Below are positions 1 to 5,548 of a stretch of 5,904 nucleotides of DNA, piece by piece. The stretch comes from an uncultured Sphingobium sp. Lineage in GTDB: Bacteria > Pseudomonadota > Alphaproteobacteria > Sphingomonadales > Sphingomonadaceae. The position numbers and the translations under genes were made by a program. The stretch spans positions 1 to 5,904 of the forward strand of contig CAJYHD010000090.1 in assembly GCA_913773715.1 (NCBI GenBank). The letters run 5' to 3'. Position 1 is the stretch's first letter, and each line of letters starts with the position of its first letter. The notes below the pieces were generated by a model, which searched no databases, was not told the origin of the DNA, and saw only the letters and a list, made by a program, of their open reading frames with translations.

Positions 1-1613
1 CGGCCTTCGAAGTTGCGGTTGCCCGAGATCACGGCGGCGGCGACGAGGCCGTTGTCGTTGATCGCCTTGCTGATCGGTTCGGCGAGCGGACCCGAGTTGC
101 CGATGCAGGTGGTGCAGCCATAGCCGACGAGGTTGAAGCCGACGGCGTCGAGGTGCGATTGCAACCCGGCCTTTTCCAGATAGTCGGTGACGACCTGCGA
201 ACCGGGGGCGAGCGAAGTCTTGACCCAGGGCTTGGGCTTGAGGCCCAGTTCGTTCGCCTTCTTGGCGACGAGGCCGGCGGCGATCAGGACGCTGGGGTTC
301 GAGGTGTTGGTGCAGCTGGTGATGGCCGCGATGGTGACGTCGCCGTCGCCGATGTCGAAATCTTCGCCTTCCACCGGAACGCGCTGCTGCGCCTTCTTGT
401 AGGTGTTGGCCATGTCGGCGTTGAACACGTCATCGACTTCGGGCAGCGCGACGCGGTCCTGCGGGCGCTTGGGGCCAGCGAGGCTGGGGACGACGGTGCT
501 AAGGTCGAGTTCGAGCGTGTCGGTGAAGACCGGATCGGCAGCGGATGCTTCGATCCAGAAGCCCTGTTCCTTGGCATAGGCTTCGACCAGCGCGATATTC
601 TCGTCGGTGCGGCCCGTCAGGCGCAGATAGTCGAGCGTCTTGTCGTCGATGCCGAAGAAGCCGCAGGTCGCGCCATATTCGGGCGCCATGTTGGCGAGCG
701 TCGCGCGGTCGGCGAGGCTCAATGAGGCGAGGCCGGGGCCGAAATATTCGACGAAGCGGCCGACGACGCCCTTCTTGCGCAGCATGGCGGTGCAGGTGAG
801 GACGAGGTCGGTGGCGGTGACGCCTTCCTTGAGCGCGCCGGTGAACTTGAAGCCGACGACTTCGGGGATGAGCATCGAGACCGGCTGGCCGAGCATCGCG
901 GCTTCCGCTTCGATCCCGCCGACGCCCCAGCCGAGCACGCCAAGGCCGTTGACCATCGTGGTGTGGCTGTCGGTGCCGACGCAGGTGTCGGGATAGGCAA
1001 CGGTCGCGCCGCTTTCATCCTGCGACGACCAGACGGCCTGCGCGATGTTTTCCAGGTTCACCTGATGGCAGATGCCGGTGCCGGGAGGGACGACCTTAAA
1101 ATTGTCGAGGCTCTTGCTGCCCCACTTGAGGAAGTCGTAGCGTTCCAGATTGCGCTGATACTCCAGCTCGACATTTTCCTCGAACGCTTTGGGCGTGCCG
1201 AATTCGTCGACCATGACCGAGTGGTCGATGACGAGGTGGACGGGGACCAGCGGGTTGATCTTGCTGGCGTCGGCGCCGAGCGCGTTCATCGCGTCGCGCA
1301 TGGCGGCGAGGTCGACGACGCAGGGAACGCCGGTGAAGTCCTGCATCAGCACGCGGGCGGGGCGATACTGGATTTCACGGTTGGACTGGCGGTCCTTCTG
1401 CCAGTCGACGATCGCCTGGATGTCGTCGGTGGTGACGGTTACGCCATCTTCGAAGCGGAGCAGGTTCTCCAGCAGCACCTTCATCGAGAAAGGCAGGCGC
1501 GAAACGTCTCCAAGCTTCGCAGCGGCCTTCTTCAACGAATAAAAAGCAATATCCTTGCCCTCGACACTCAGCGTGTCGCGGGTGCCAAGAGTGTCCTGTC
1601 CGATGGCGGTCAT
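1..1613 (-). CDS. acnA: Aconitate hydratase A, N-terminal part (3' end off the window)
   Basis: Cytoplasmic TCA-cycle enzyme that interconverts citrate and isocitrate through cis-aconitate using a [4Fe-4S] cluster. The frame reads without a stop from the ATG at 1613 to the left edge, giving 537 residues of a family usually near 890-900, so the last part of the cluster domain and the C-terminal swivel domain are missing here. Seen directly: TDSHTT at about 213-218, followed by the glycine-rich stretch [17 protein letters not shown] with Cys434; and [11 protein letters not shown] with Cys500 and Cys503. These three cysteines are the cluster ligands of the AcnA/IRP1 family and sit almost exactly where they do in E. 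coli AcnA. The N-terminus begins [15 protein letters not shown], typical of alphaproteobacterial AcnA. A GAGGAG Shine-Dalgarno lies at 1625-1630, 11 nt before the ATG, which is slightly long spacing. The gene is divergent from the zinc-ribbon gene at 1917. It is an intact, ordinary housekeeping gene as far as can be seen. Confidence 0.97.
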   Translation of the reverse strand, partial: MTAIGQDTLGTRDTLSVEGKDIAFYSLKKAAAKLGDVSRLPFSMKVLLENLLRFEDGVTVTTDDIQAIVDWQKDRQSNREIQYRPARVLMQDFTGVPCVVDLAAMRDAMNALGADASKINPLVPVHLVIDHSVMVDEFGTPKAFEENVELEYQRNLERYDFLKWGSKSLDNFKVVPPGTGICHQVNLENIAQAVWSSQDESGATVAYPDTCVGTDSHTTMVNGLGVLGWGVGGIEAEAAMLGQPVSMLIPEVVGFKFTGALKEGVTATDLVLTCTAMLRKKGVVGRFVEYFGPGLASLSLADRATLANMAPEYGATCGFFGIDDKTLDYLRLTGRTDENIALVEAYAKEQGFWIEASAADPVFTDTLELDLSTVVPSLAGPKRPQDRVALPEVDDVFNADMANTYKKAQQRVPVEGEDFDIGDGDVTIAAITSCTNTSNPSVLIAAGLVAKKANELGLKPKPWVKTSLAPGSQVVTDYLEKAGLQSHLDAVGFNLVGYGCTTCIGNSGPLAEPISKAINDNGLVAAAVISGNRNFEG

Positions 1614-1764
1614 AAGTCGTGCGTCTCCTCGCAGATGCTCCGGCCATGCGGAGGGAGGATGGCACATTCCACCAGAAGCTCGCCGAAGGGCGAAGGTTCG
1701 CAACGGCAAGGTGGCGGGATGCGCCCCTACCGATGGTCGAAGCGGGTAGTCCCGATGCTGGTGC

Positions 1765-1792
1765 GCCATACAGGTTGAGCGGCGCTTGTCAA
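1765..1792 (-). promoter_or_regulatory. Candidate housekeeping (sigma-70) promoter of acnA
   Basis: On the minus strand a perfect -35 hexamer TTGACA (1792-1787) is followed after 16 bp by TATGGC (1770-1765), a half-matching -10 of the loose kind common in alphaproteobacteria. Transcription would start near 1757, leaving an acnA leader of about 145 nt. The leader contains two small inverted repeats: TCGCC/GGCGA at 1680-1693 and CTCCG/CGGAG at 1638-1653. The assignment is inferred from hexamers and position only. Confidence 0.45.
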
Positions 1793-1818
1793 ATGGGCAA
1801 AATCGGCTTTTCCGCTGG

Positions 1819-1832
1819 CGGTAACGCTACCG
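1819..1832. promoter_or_regulatory. Near-perfect 14-bp palindrome, possible LacI-type operator
   Basis: CGGTAACGCTACCG has five perfectly complementary bases on each side (CGGTA/TACCG) and a central CG. A central CG inside a GTA..TAC frame is the usual form of LacI-family operators. It lies about 27 bp upstream of the candidate acnA -35 and about 85 bp upstream of the start codon at 1917. No regulator gene is in the window, so function is only an inference from form and position. Confidence 0.3.
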
Positions 1833-1841
1833 GGCGAAGCT

Positions 1842-1856
1842 CCGCCAAATTGGCGG
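1842..1856. promoter_or_regulatory. Perfect 15-bp palindrome (7-1-7), possible operator
   Basis: CCGCCAA-A-TTGGCGG is an exact inverted repeat with 7-bp arms and one central base. It sits 9 bp downstream of the palindrome at 1819-1832 and 5 bp upstream of the GGAAA at 1862. It lies in non-coding sequence between two divergent genes, which fits a binding site for a dimeric regulator. It has no following T-run, so it is not an intrinsic terminator. Confidence 0.35.
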
Positions 1857-1861
1857 CGGAT

Positions 1862-1886
1862 GGAAACATTGCAGGCACAAAACGTT
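1862..1886 (+). promoter_or_regulatory. Possible EcfG-like promoter of the zinc-ribbon gene
   Basis: GGAAA (1862-1866), 16 bp, then CGTT (1883-1886) differs from the EcfG stress-sigma consensus GGAAC-N16/17-CGTT by one base. The -10 element ends 30 nt before the ATG at 1917, a geometry similar to the much better site at 4414-4438. The last base of the -35 element is normally conserved, so this is a weak call. The -10 overlaps a small inverted repeat CGTTC-TTTCG-GAACG at 1883-1897. Confidence 0.3.
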
Positions 1887-1916
1887 CTTTCGGAACGATC
1901 AACGGAGTGACTGCCC

Positions 1917-2174
1917 ATGCCTGCTCTCCACACGCCGTCCCGCCCCTGGCAACAGCAGCGCGGCTACACTTTGCTGTACCGACCCGGCGAAGTCAGCCGC
2001 TGCCCCTGCTGCGGCCGCAAGCAGTGGATCATCGGCCGGCTGATGGCCGAATGCGCGCATTGCGAGGCGGCGCTTCCGCTCGACAGCGTCCACGGTATCG
2101 GGTCGGTTGCGCGATTCGTGCGGTCGCATGCGGCAGAAGACGCGCTGCCGCCCGCGATCGCCGCCGTCGCTTAA
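1917..2174 (+). CDS. Small zinc-ribbon-like protein of unknown function
   Basis: An 85-residue protein with no assigned function that I can name. It contains two cysteine pairs, C29-P-C-C32-G and C46-A-H-C49, separated by 13 residues, the arrangement of a short zinc ribbon binding one zinc ion. Upstream of the ribbon is an aromatic stretch with RGYTLLYRPGEVSRCP, and the C-terminus is alanine-rich. There is no signal peptide or membrane segment, so a cytoplasmic location is likely. The start is supported by GGAG at 1904-1907, 9 nt before the ATG. It stands alone on the plus strand between acnA (divergent) and the DUF885 gene (convergent), so no operon context informs its role. Its TAA stop overlaps the TAA of the convergent gene within a single TTAA. 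The cysteine pattern, Shine-Dalgarno and ordinary codon use argue for a real gene; it resembles small conserved sphingomonad hypotheticals as far as I recall. Nucleic-acid or protein binding would be a guess. Confidence 0.82.
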   Translation: MPALHTPSRPWQQQRGYTLLYRPGEVSRCPCCGRKQWIIGRLMAECAHCEAALPLDSVHGIGSVARFVRSHAAEDALPPAIAAVA

Positions 2175-3940
2175 GTCGCCGATTTCGCTTTCTCCGCCGC
2201 GATCCAGGTATCGATCTGGCTCTCAAGCACCGTCAGCGGCACCGCGCCTTGTGACAGGACCGCGTCGTGGAAGCGGCGCAGGTCGAACTTCGGCCCCAGC
2301 GTCTGCTCGGCGCGAGTCCGCAGCGCCCTGATCTTGATCTCGCCCAGCTTGTAGCCGAGCGCCTGGCCCGGCCAGCTGATATAACGATTGACCTCCGCAT
2401 CGATATTGGCGTCGGATAGCGCGCTGTTCGTTTTCATGAAGGCGACGGCCTTCGCCTTGTCCCACCCCTTGGCATGGATGCCGGTATCGACGACGAGGCG
2501 GCAGGCGCGCCACATTTCATAGGACAGGCGTCCCATCATCTTTTCCGGGGTGTCGTAGATGCCCATCTCCTCACCCAGATATTCGGTGTAGAGCGCCCAG
2601 CCTTCGACGTAGGCGGTGAAGTGCGCCGCATATTTGCGGAAGGGCGGCAGGGATAGTTCCTGCTGAAGCGCGATCTGGTTGTGATGACCCGGTACCGCTT
2701 CATGCGCGGTAAGGGCGGGGAGTTCCCAGAAGGGCCGCTGATCGAGCTTGGAGGTATTTACATAGTAGGTGCCTGCGATCCCCGCTTCCGGGGCACCGGG
2801 CATATAATAGGCCGTCGTCGTGCCTTCCGCTTCGGCCGCAGGAATGGGCTTCAGGCCATAGGGCAGGCGCGGCAACGTACCGAAATAGCGCGGGAGCAGG
2901 CCGTCGATCGTCTTGGCCTGTCGGGCGGCGACGCGCAGCAATTCCTCTGGCGTTTTAGCATAGTAGCTGGGATCGGTGCGCAGATGCTGGATGAAGGCGG
3001 CGCGGGAGGGGTAGCCTGCCTTCGCCGCAGTCTCGTCCATGCGCTTGCCGATGCGCGCGACTTCATCGAGGCCGATTTGATGGATCTGATCTGGCGTCAG
3101 GTCGGTGGTCGTGTGCGCCTTGACGCGGGCAGCGTACCAGGCCGCCCCGCCGGGAAGCGTGGAGGCGCTGTCGCTCTTGCGGCAATGGGGCAGATAGTCC
3201 TTCACGAACATATCGTGCCATTTGCGATATTCCGGCGTCAGCGTGTCGCGGATGATGGTGACGGCGCGCGCCTTCATCGCGGTCCAGTCCGCCTCGCTGA
3301 TGTCGCGGGGGCGGGTGCGGGTAAAAGGTTCGTAGAAGCTGGTATCTTCCGGTTTGCCCGCGACGATGCCGGTGATGCTGGCGGCATAGTTGCCGAGGAC
3401 CGAGCAGGGTTGGGTATAGCCGCCCTTGATCGCCTGCGCCGTGATGGCGAGCGCGTCAGCGTTCTGTTTGGGGTACAGCGACAGGCGCTTCAGGTAGCTG
3501 TCATAATCGGCGCGGTTGTAGAAGGGCAGGCCGTTCGCCATGCTCGCGAAACCCTGATGCCAGCCGTAATAGCTGGTGAAGGTCATCAGCCGCTCGGCCT
3601 GATGCATGTTTCCCGCCATGTCGTCGCGCAGCATCCAGAGCAGGACGGCGCGATTGACTTTGTCCGCATTGTCGAGGCTGGACTCAGGGATCGCTTCCAG
3701 GCGCGTGACGAAGCCCTGTTCCGACTTGATGTCCTTATCGCGAGCGGCGAGCGAGACATCGTCAATGCGATCGTCATAGGTGCGGACGCCGCGCGCGGTC
3801 GCTTCGGTCGGATGGGTTGAGAGGTACCAGGCCCAATGGTCTTTCAAAACCGCGTCCAATTGCGGCAAGGAAGACTGAGCAATGGAGGGAGCAGAGAGGG
3901 CGGCCGCAGCGGCGGCGAGGAGCAGGATTGTCTTGCGCAT
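2171..3940 (-). CDS. DUF885 family exported putative zinc metallopeptidase
   Basis: A 589-residue protein, the usual length for DUF885 proteins. Residues 1-21 form a signal peptide: MRKT, a leucine/alanine core, then SIA before QSS. The mature protein should therefore be periplasmic or secreted; no lipobox cysteine is present. The putative catalytic centre is HEAVPGHH at 413-420 (His413, Glu414, His419, His420), followed 26 residues later by Glu446 in YVEGWALYTEYLGEE. This is the family hallmark and resembles a zincin site in which a downstream glutamate completes metal binding. Further conserved blocks are RLVVDTGIHAKGW (481-493) and WPGQALGYKLG (523-533). The substrate is unknown; members are commonly annotated as peptidases from the motif. 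All key residues are present, so the gene appears functional. It follows the DUF5818-like gene by 42 bp. The Shine-Dalgarno is poor: only an AGG about 13 nt upstream, lying inside small inverted repeats. The gene ends tail-to-tail with the zinc-ribbon gene, sharing TTAA. Confidence 0.95.
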   Translation of the reverse strand: MRKTILLLAAAAAALSAPSIAQSSLPQLDAVLKDHWAWYLSTHPTEATARGVRTYDDRIDDVSLAARDKDIKSEQGFVTRLEAIPESSLDNADKVNRAVLLWMLRDDMAGNMHQAERLMTFTSYYGWHQGFASMANGLPFYNRADYDSYLKRLSLYPKQNADALAITAQAIKGGYTQPCSVLGNYAASITGIVAGKPEDTSFYEPFTRTRPRDISEADWTAMKARAVTIIRDTLTPEYRKWHDMFVKDYLPHCRKSDSASTLPGGAAWYAARVKAHTTTDLTPDQIHQIGLDEVARIGKRMDETAAKAGYPSRAAFIQHLRTDPSYYAKTPEELLRVAARQAKTIDGLLPRYFGTLPRLPYGLKPIPAAEAEGTTTAYYMPGAPEAGIAGTYYVNTSKLDQRPFWELPALTAHEAVPGHHNQIALQQELSLPPFRKYAAHFTAYVEGWALYTEYLGEEMGIYDTPEKMMGRLSYEMWRACRLVVDTGIHAKGWDKAKAVAFMKTNSALSDANIDAEVNRYISWPGQALGYKLGEIKIRALRTRAEQTLGPKFDLRRFHDAVLSQGAVPLTVLESQIDTWIAAEKAKSAT

Positions 3941-3941
3941 C

Positions 3942-3970
3942 GAGCAGAGATTGCCTGCTCTTTTGGTTTT
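3942..3970 (+). terminator. Weak intrinsic-terminator-like hairpin on the plus strand
   Basis: GAGCAG (3942-3947) and CTGCTC (3955-3960) form a 6-bp stem with a 7-nt loop, followed directly by TTTTGGTTTT (3961-3970). Read on the plus strand this resembles a short rho-independent terminator. No plus-strand gene ends here; it would stop antisense transcription that had crossed the DUF885 gene. On the minus strand the same repeat is the 5' leader of the DUF885 gene. The stem is short and the T-run is interrupted, so confidence is low. Confidence 0.25.
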
Positions 3971-3982
3971 GGCAAGACTGTA

Positions 3983-4165
3983 TCAGGCGGGCGCTACACC
4001 ATCGGCTTCGACTATGTCATCGCCCGCGTAGAAGCCGCGAACGCGCACCCGTTTCTCGACGAGATCGACGGGTACGCGTAACAGGACGAGGCGGTATTTG
4101 CCGCCAAGGTCGCGCTGGAGCAGGAAACCGGCATCGTCCCGCAGGAGCCTGCCCATTTCATCCAC
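3983..4165 (-). CDS. Small DUF5818-like protein
   Basis: A 60-residue reading frame from a GTG start: MDEMGRLLRDDAGFLLQRD (initiator GTG read as Met), then a glycine and aromatic turn, LVEKRVRVRGFYAGDDIVEA and a short tail. The pattern of alternating strands with a central V-x-x-K-R-V-R-V-x-G is that of the small DUF5818 proteins common in sphingomonads, which I infer to be a small beta-barrel (OB-like) fold. No function is known to me. The start choice rests on a perfect GGAGGT at 4176-4181, 10 nt before the GTG. An in-frame ATG at 4183 overlaps that motif and has no good Shine-Dalgarno of its own (it would give 66 residues); ATG at 4156 is also possible. The gene lies 25 bp downstream of the DUF1328 stop and is probably co-transcribed with it from the promoter at 4414-4438. 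It has no signal peptide or membrane helix. The family call is from memory of the pattern. Confidence 0.62.
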   Translation of the reverse strand: MDEMGRLLRDDAGFLLQRDLGGKYRLVLLRVPVDLVEKRVRVRGFYAGDDIVEADGVAPA

Positions 4166-4175
4166 GCCAGCGCCG

Positions 4176-4181
4176 ACCTCC
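4176..4181 (-). promoter_or_regulatory. Shine-Dalgarno GGAGGT deciding the GTG start
   Basis: A full GGAGGT on the minus strand lies 10 nt upstream of the GTG at 4165. It overlaps the competing in-frame ATG at 4183-4181, and so favours the GTG as the true start of the DUF5818-like gene. Confidence 0.5.
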
Positions 4182-4190
4182 ATCAGCGGA

Positions 4191-4376
4191 TCAGTCCAAT
4201 GCGTTCTTGACGCCCTTGCCCGCGAGGATGCCGAGGACAAGGAAGATTACGAACAGGGCGATCGCGATGAAGAACAGGATCTTGGCGATGCCGACGAAGG
4301 TACCGGCTGCGCCGCCGAAGCCGAGCAGCGCGAGGACGCCTGCGATGATGAGGGAGATGACGGCGAGCTTTAGCAT
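4191..4376 (-). CDS. DUF1328 (YtjA-type) small membrane protein
   Basis: A 61-residue, almost wholly hydrophobic protein with two predicted transmembrane helices, roughly residues 3-18 and 30-53. They are separated by the glycine-rich loop GFGGAAGTFVGIAKI, which is the signature of DUF1328; E. coli YtjA has the closely similar GFGGLAGTAAGAAKI. It should reside in the inner membrane. The biochemical role is unknown; family members are often induced by general or envelope stress. The start is supported by AAGGA at 4385-4389, 8 nt before the ATG. An EcfG-type promoter (GGAAC-N16-CGTT) lies 37 nt upstream, which fits stress-induced expression. It is the first gene after that promoter and probably heads a unit with the DUF5818-like gene. 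Length and motif are complete. Confidence 0.93.
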   Translation of the reverse strand: MLKLAVISLIIAGVLALLGFGGAAGTFVGIAKILFFIAIALFVIFLVLGILAGKGVKNALD

Positions 4377-4413
4377 GGGTCTTGTCCTTGGAAAATCAAA
4401 CGATGATCCAAGA

Positions 4414-4438
4414 AACGGACGGAGTCGCTGCTTGTTCC
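4414..4438 (-). promoter_or_regulatory. EcfG (general stress sigma factor) promoter
   Basis: On the minus strand GGAAC (4438-4434), exactly 16 bp, then CGTTTC (4417-4412). This matches the published alphaproteobacterial EcfG consensus GGAAC-N16/17-CGTT with no mismatch. It sits in the 73-bp gap between the dehydrogenase stop (4450) and the DUF1328 start (4376), with a predicted start site near 4407 and a leader of about 30 nt. A 6-bp inverted repeat CTTGGA/TCCAAG (4387-4392, 4407-4412) spans the start-site region. The downstream gene belongs to a family often linked to stress, which supports the call. Confidence 0.8.
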
Positions 4439-4449
4439 TGATTCAAGGA

Positions 4450-5448
4450 TCAAACCCAGCCTTCCAGCACTTGATTAGGCGGGCGGTGCCCGTCCGCCCA
4501 GCTGCGGATATTGGCGATCACGCGCGCGCCGGTCGCATTGCGCCCCTCGAACGTCGCCGATCCCATGTGCGGCAGCAGCACGACATTGGGCAGGGCGAGG
4601 AGGCGCGGATCGACGGCGGGTTCATGGGTATAGACGTCGAGGCCCGCGCCCGCGATCCGGCCTTCGTCCAGTGCGGCGATCAGCGCGGCTTCGTCGGTAA
4701 TCTCGGCGCGCGATGTGTTGATGAGATAGGCATCCGCCCCCATCAGCGCGATGCGGCGGGCGTCGAGCAATGTACGGCTGTCGGCGTTGAGCGGGCAGTG
4801 GATCGACACGACATCGCTATCGACCAACAGCGTGTCGAGATCGCCATGCCATTTTGCTTCAAGTTCCTGCTCGATTTCGAACGGCAGACGGTTGCGATTG
4901 TGATAGGCGATCGACAGGCCGAACGCGCGCGCTCGGCGGGCGACGGCCTGACCGATGCGGCCCATGCCGATGATGCCGAGCCGCTTACCGCCGATGCGAT
5001 GGCCGAGCATGCCCGATGGGCTCCAGCCGCGCCATTGGCCCGAGCGCACCAGCTTTTCCCCTTCGGCGAGACGACGAGGGACGCTGAGAATCAGGGCCAT
5101 CGTCATGTCGGCGGTGTCTTCGGTCAGGACGCCGGGCGTATTGGTGACGATGATGCCCTTCGTCCGCGCGGCGGAAAGGTCGATATGATCGACGCCGCTG
5201 CTGAAGCTGGCGATGAGTTGCAGGCCTTCGGGCGCGGCTTCGATCAGCGCGGCGTCGATCTGGTCGGTGATCGCCGGGACCAGCACGTCGCACTGGGCCA
5301 TGGCGCGGGCGAGTTCGGTGCGGGACAGCGGCGCGTCGCCCACGTTGAAGCGCACGTCGAACAGTTCGGCCATGCGCGCCTCCACATTGGGGGGCAGGCG
5401 GCGAGTCACGATGACGCGCGGCTTGGCGGGGCGCGGTTTATGGGCCAT
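4450..5448 (-). CDS. D-isomer-specific 2-hydroxyacid dehydrogenase (glyoxylate/hydroxypyruvate reductase type)
   Basis: A 332-residue cytoplasmic NAD(P)-dependent oxidoreductase, the normal length for the family, that reduces 2-keto acids such as glyoxylate or hydroxypyruvate to D-2-hydroxyacids. The N-terminal substrate domain includes SFSSGVDHIDL (81-91) and TNTPGVLTEDTAD (102-114). The nucleotide-binding domain has the Rossmann motif GMGRIG (161-166). The catalytic triad is visible: Arg247 in INTSRAEITDE, Glu276 in AGLDVYTHEP and His294 in LLPHMGSAT. After the second Rossmann strand the sequence is YHNRNR, where an arginine (185) instead of the acidic residue of NAD-specific enzymes suggests NADPH preference, as in GyaR/GRHPR enzymes. 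The exact substrate cannot be decided from sequence. The Shine-Dalgarno is weak (AGGA about 13 nt upstream). The gene diverges from the SH3-domain gene across a 100-bp region with a large palindrome. It ends 11 bp before the EcfG promoter, with no terminator seen, so readthrough into DUF1328 is possible. Confidence 0.95.
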   Translation of the reverse strand: MAHKPRPAKPRVIVTRRLPPNVEARMAELFDVRFNVGDAPLSRTELARAMAQCDVLVPAITDQIDAALIEAAPEGLQLIASFSSGVDHIDLSAARTKGIIVTNTPGVLTEDTADMTMALILSVPRRLAEGEKLVRSGQWRGWSPSGMLGHRIGGKRLGIIGMGRIGQAVARRARAFGLSIAYHNRNRLPFEIEQELEAKWHGDLDTLLVDSDVVSIHCPLNADSRTLLDARRIALMGADAYLINTSRAEITDEAALIAALDEGRIAGAGLDVYTHEPAVDPRLLALPNVVLLPHMGSATFEGRNATGARVIANIRSWADGHRPPNQVLEGWV

Positions 5449-5480
5449 GTCCCGCCGCTATTCCTGCCCAATGCGCCGGT

Positions 5481-5515
5481 CAAGCGGATATGGCATCAAC
5501 CATATTCCCCGCTTG
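5481..5515. repeat. 35-bp bulged palindrome between divergent genes
   Basis: CAAGCGG (5481-5487) pairs with CCGCTTG (5509-5515), and ATATGG (5488-5493) pairs with CCATAT (5500-5505). Together they make 13 perfectly paired bases with a 6-base loop (CATCAA) and a 3-base bulge (TCC, 5506-5508). No T-run follows on either strand, so it is not an intrinsic terminator. It is centred between the dehydrogenase start (5448) and the SH3-domain gene (5549), which fits an operator serving both or a leader hairpin in one transcript. Confidence 0.6.
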
Positions 5516-5548
5516 TCGCGCATGGGTCGGCGCGCGTATGGGAAAGCC

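Larger units (their letters stand above)
1614..1916. other. Divergent intergenic region acnA / zinc-ribbon gene
   Basis: This 303-bp gap holds no convincing gene. The plus-strand open frames that cross it are continuations of frames antisense to acnA and carry no recognisable motif. It contains the acnA leader and candidate promoter on the left, then three compact palindromes (1819-1832, 1842-1856, 1883-1897) on the right. It ends with a GGAG Shine-Dalgarno at 1904-1907 for the plus-strand gene. The right half is visibly more AT-rich than the flanking coding sequence, as expected of a promoter region. Confidence 0.7.

Noticed and set aside
153..725. Plus-strand open frame of 190 codons opposite acnA
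   Set aside because: It lies wholly inside the aconitase gene on the other strand, with valine/glycine/aspartate-rich composition typical of antisense frames.
963..1778. Plus-strand open frame of 271 codons opposite acnA and into the intergenic region
   Set aside because: The part over acnA is a shadow of the aconitase frame, and the continuation past 1613 has no motif or composition of its own.
1892..1896. GGAAC on the plus strand as an EcfG -35 box for the 1917 gene
   Set aside because: No CGTT occurs 16-17 bp downstream; that spacing falls at the start codon.
2681..3820. Plus-strand open frame of 379 codons opposite the DUF885 gene
   Set aside because: It mirrors the DUF885 reading frame, has no domain, and its initiation region lacks a Shine-Dalgarno; the opposite strand has clear catalytic motifs.
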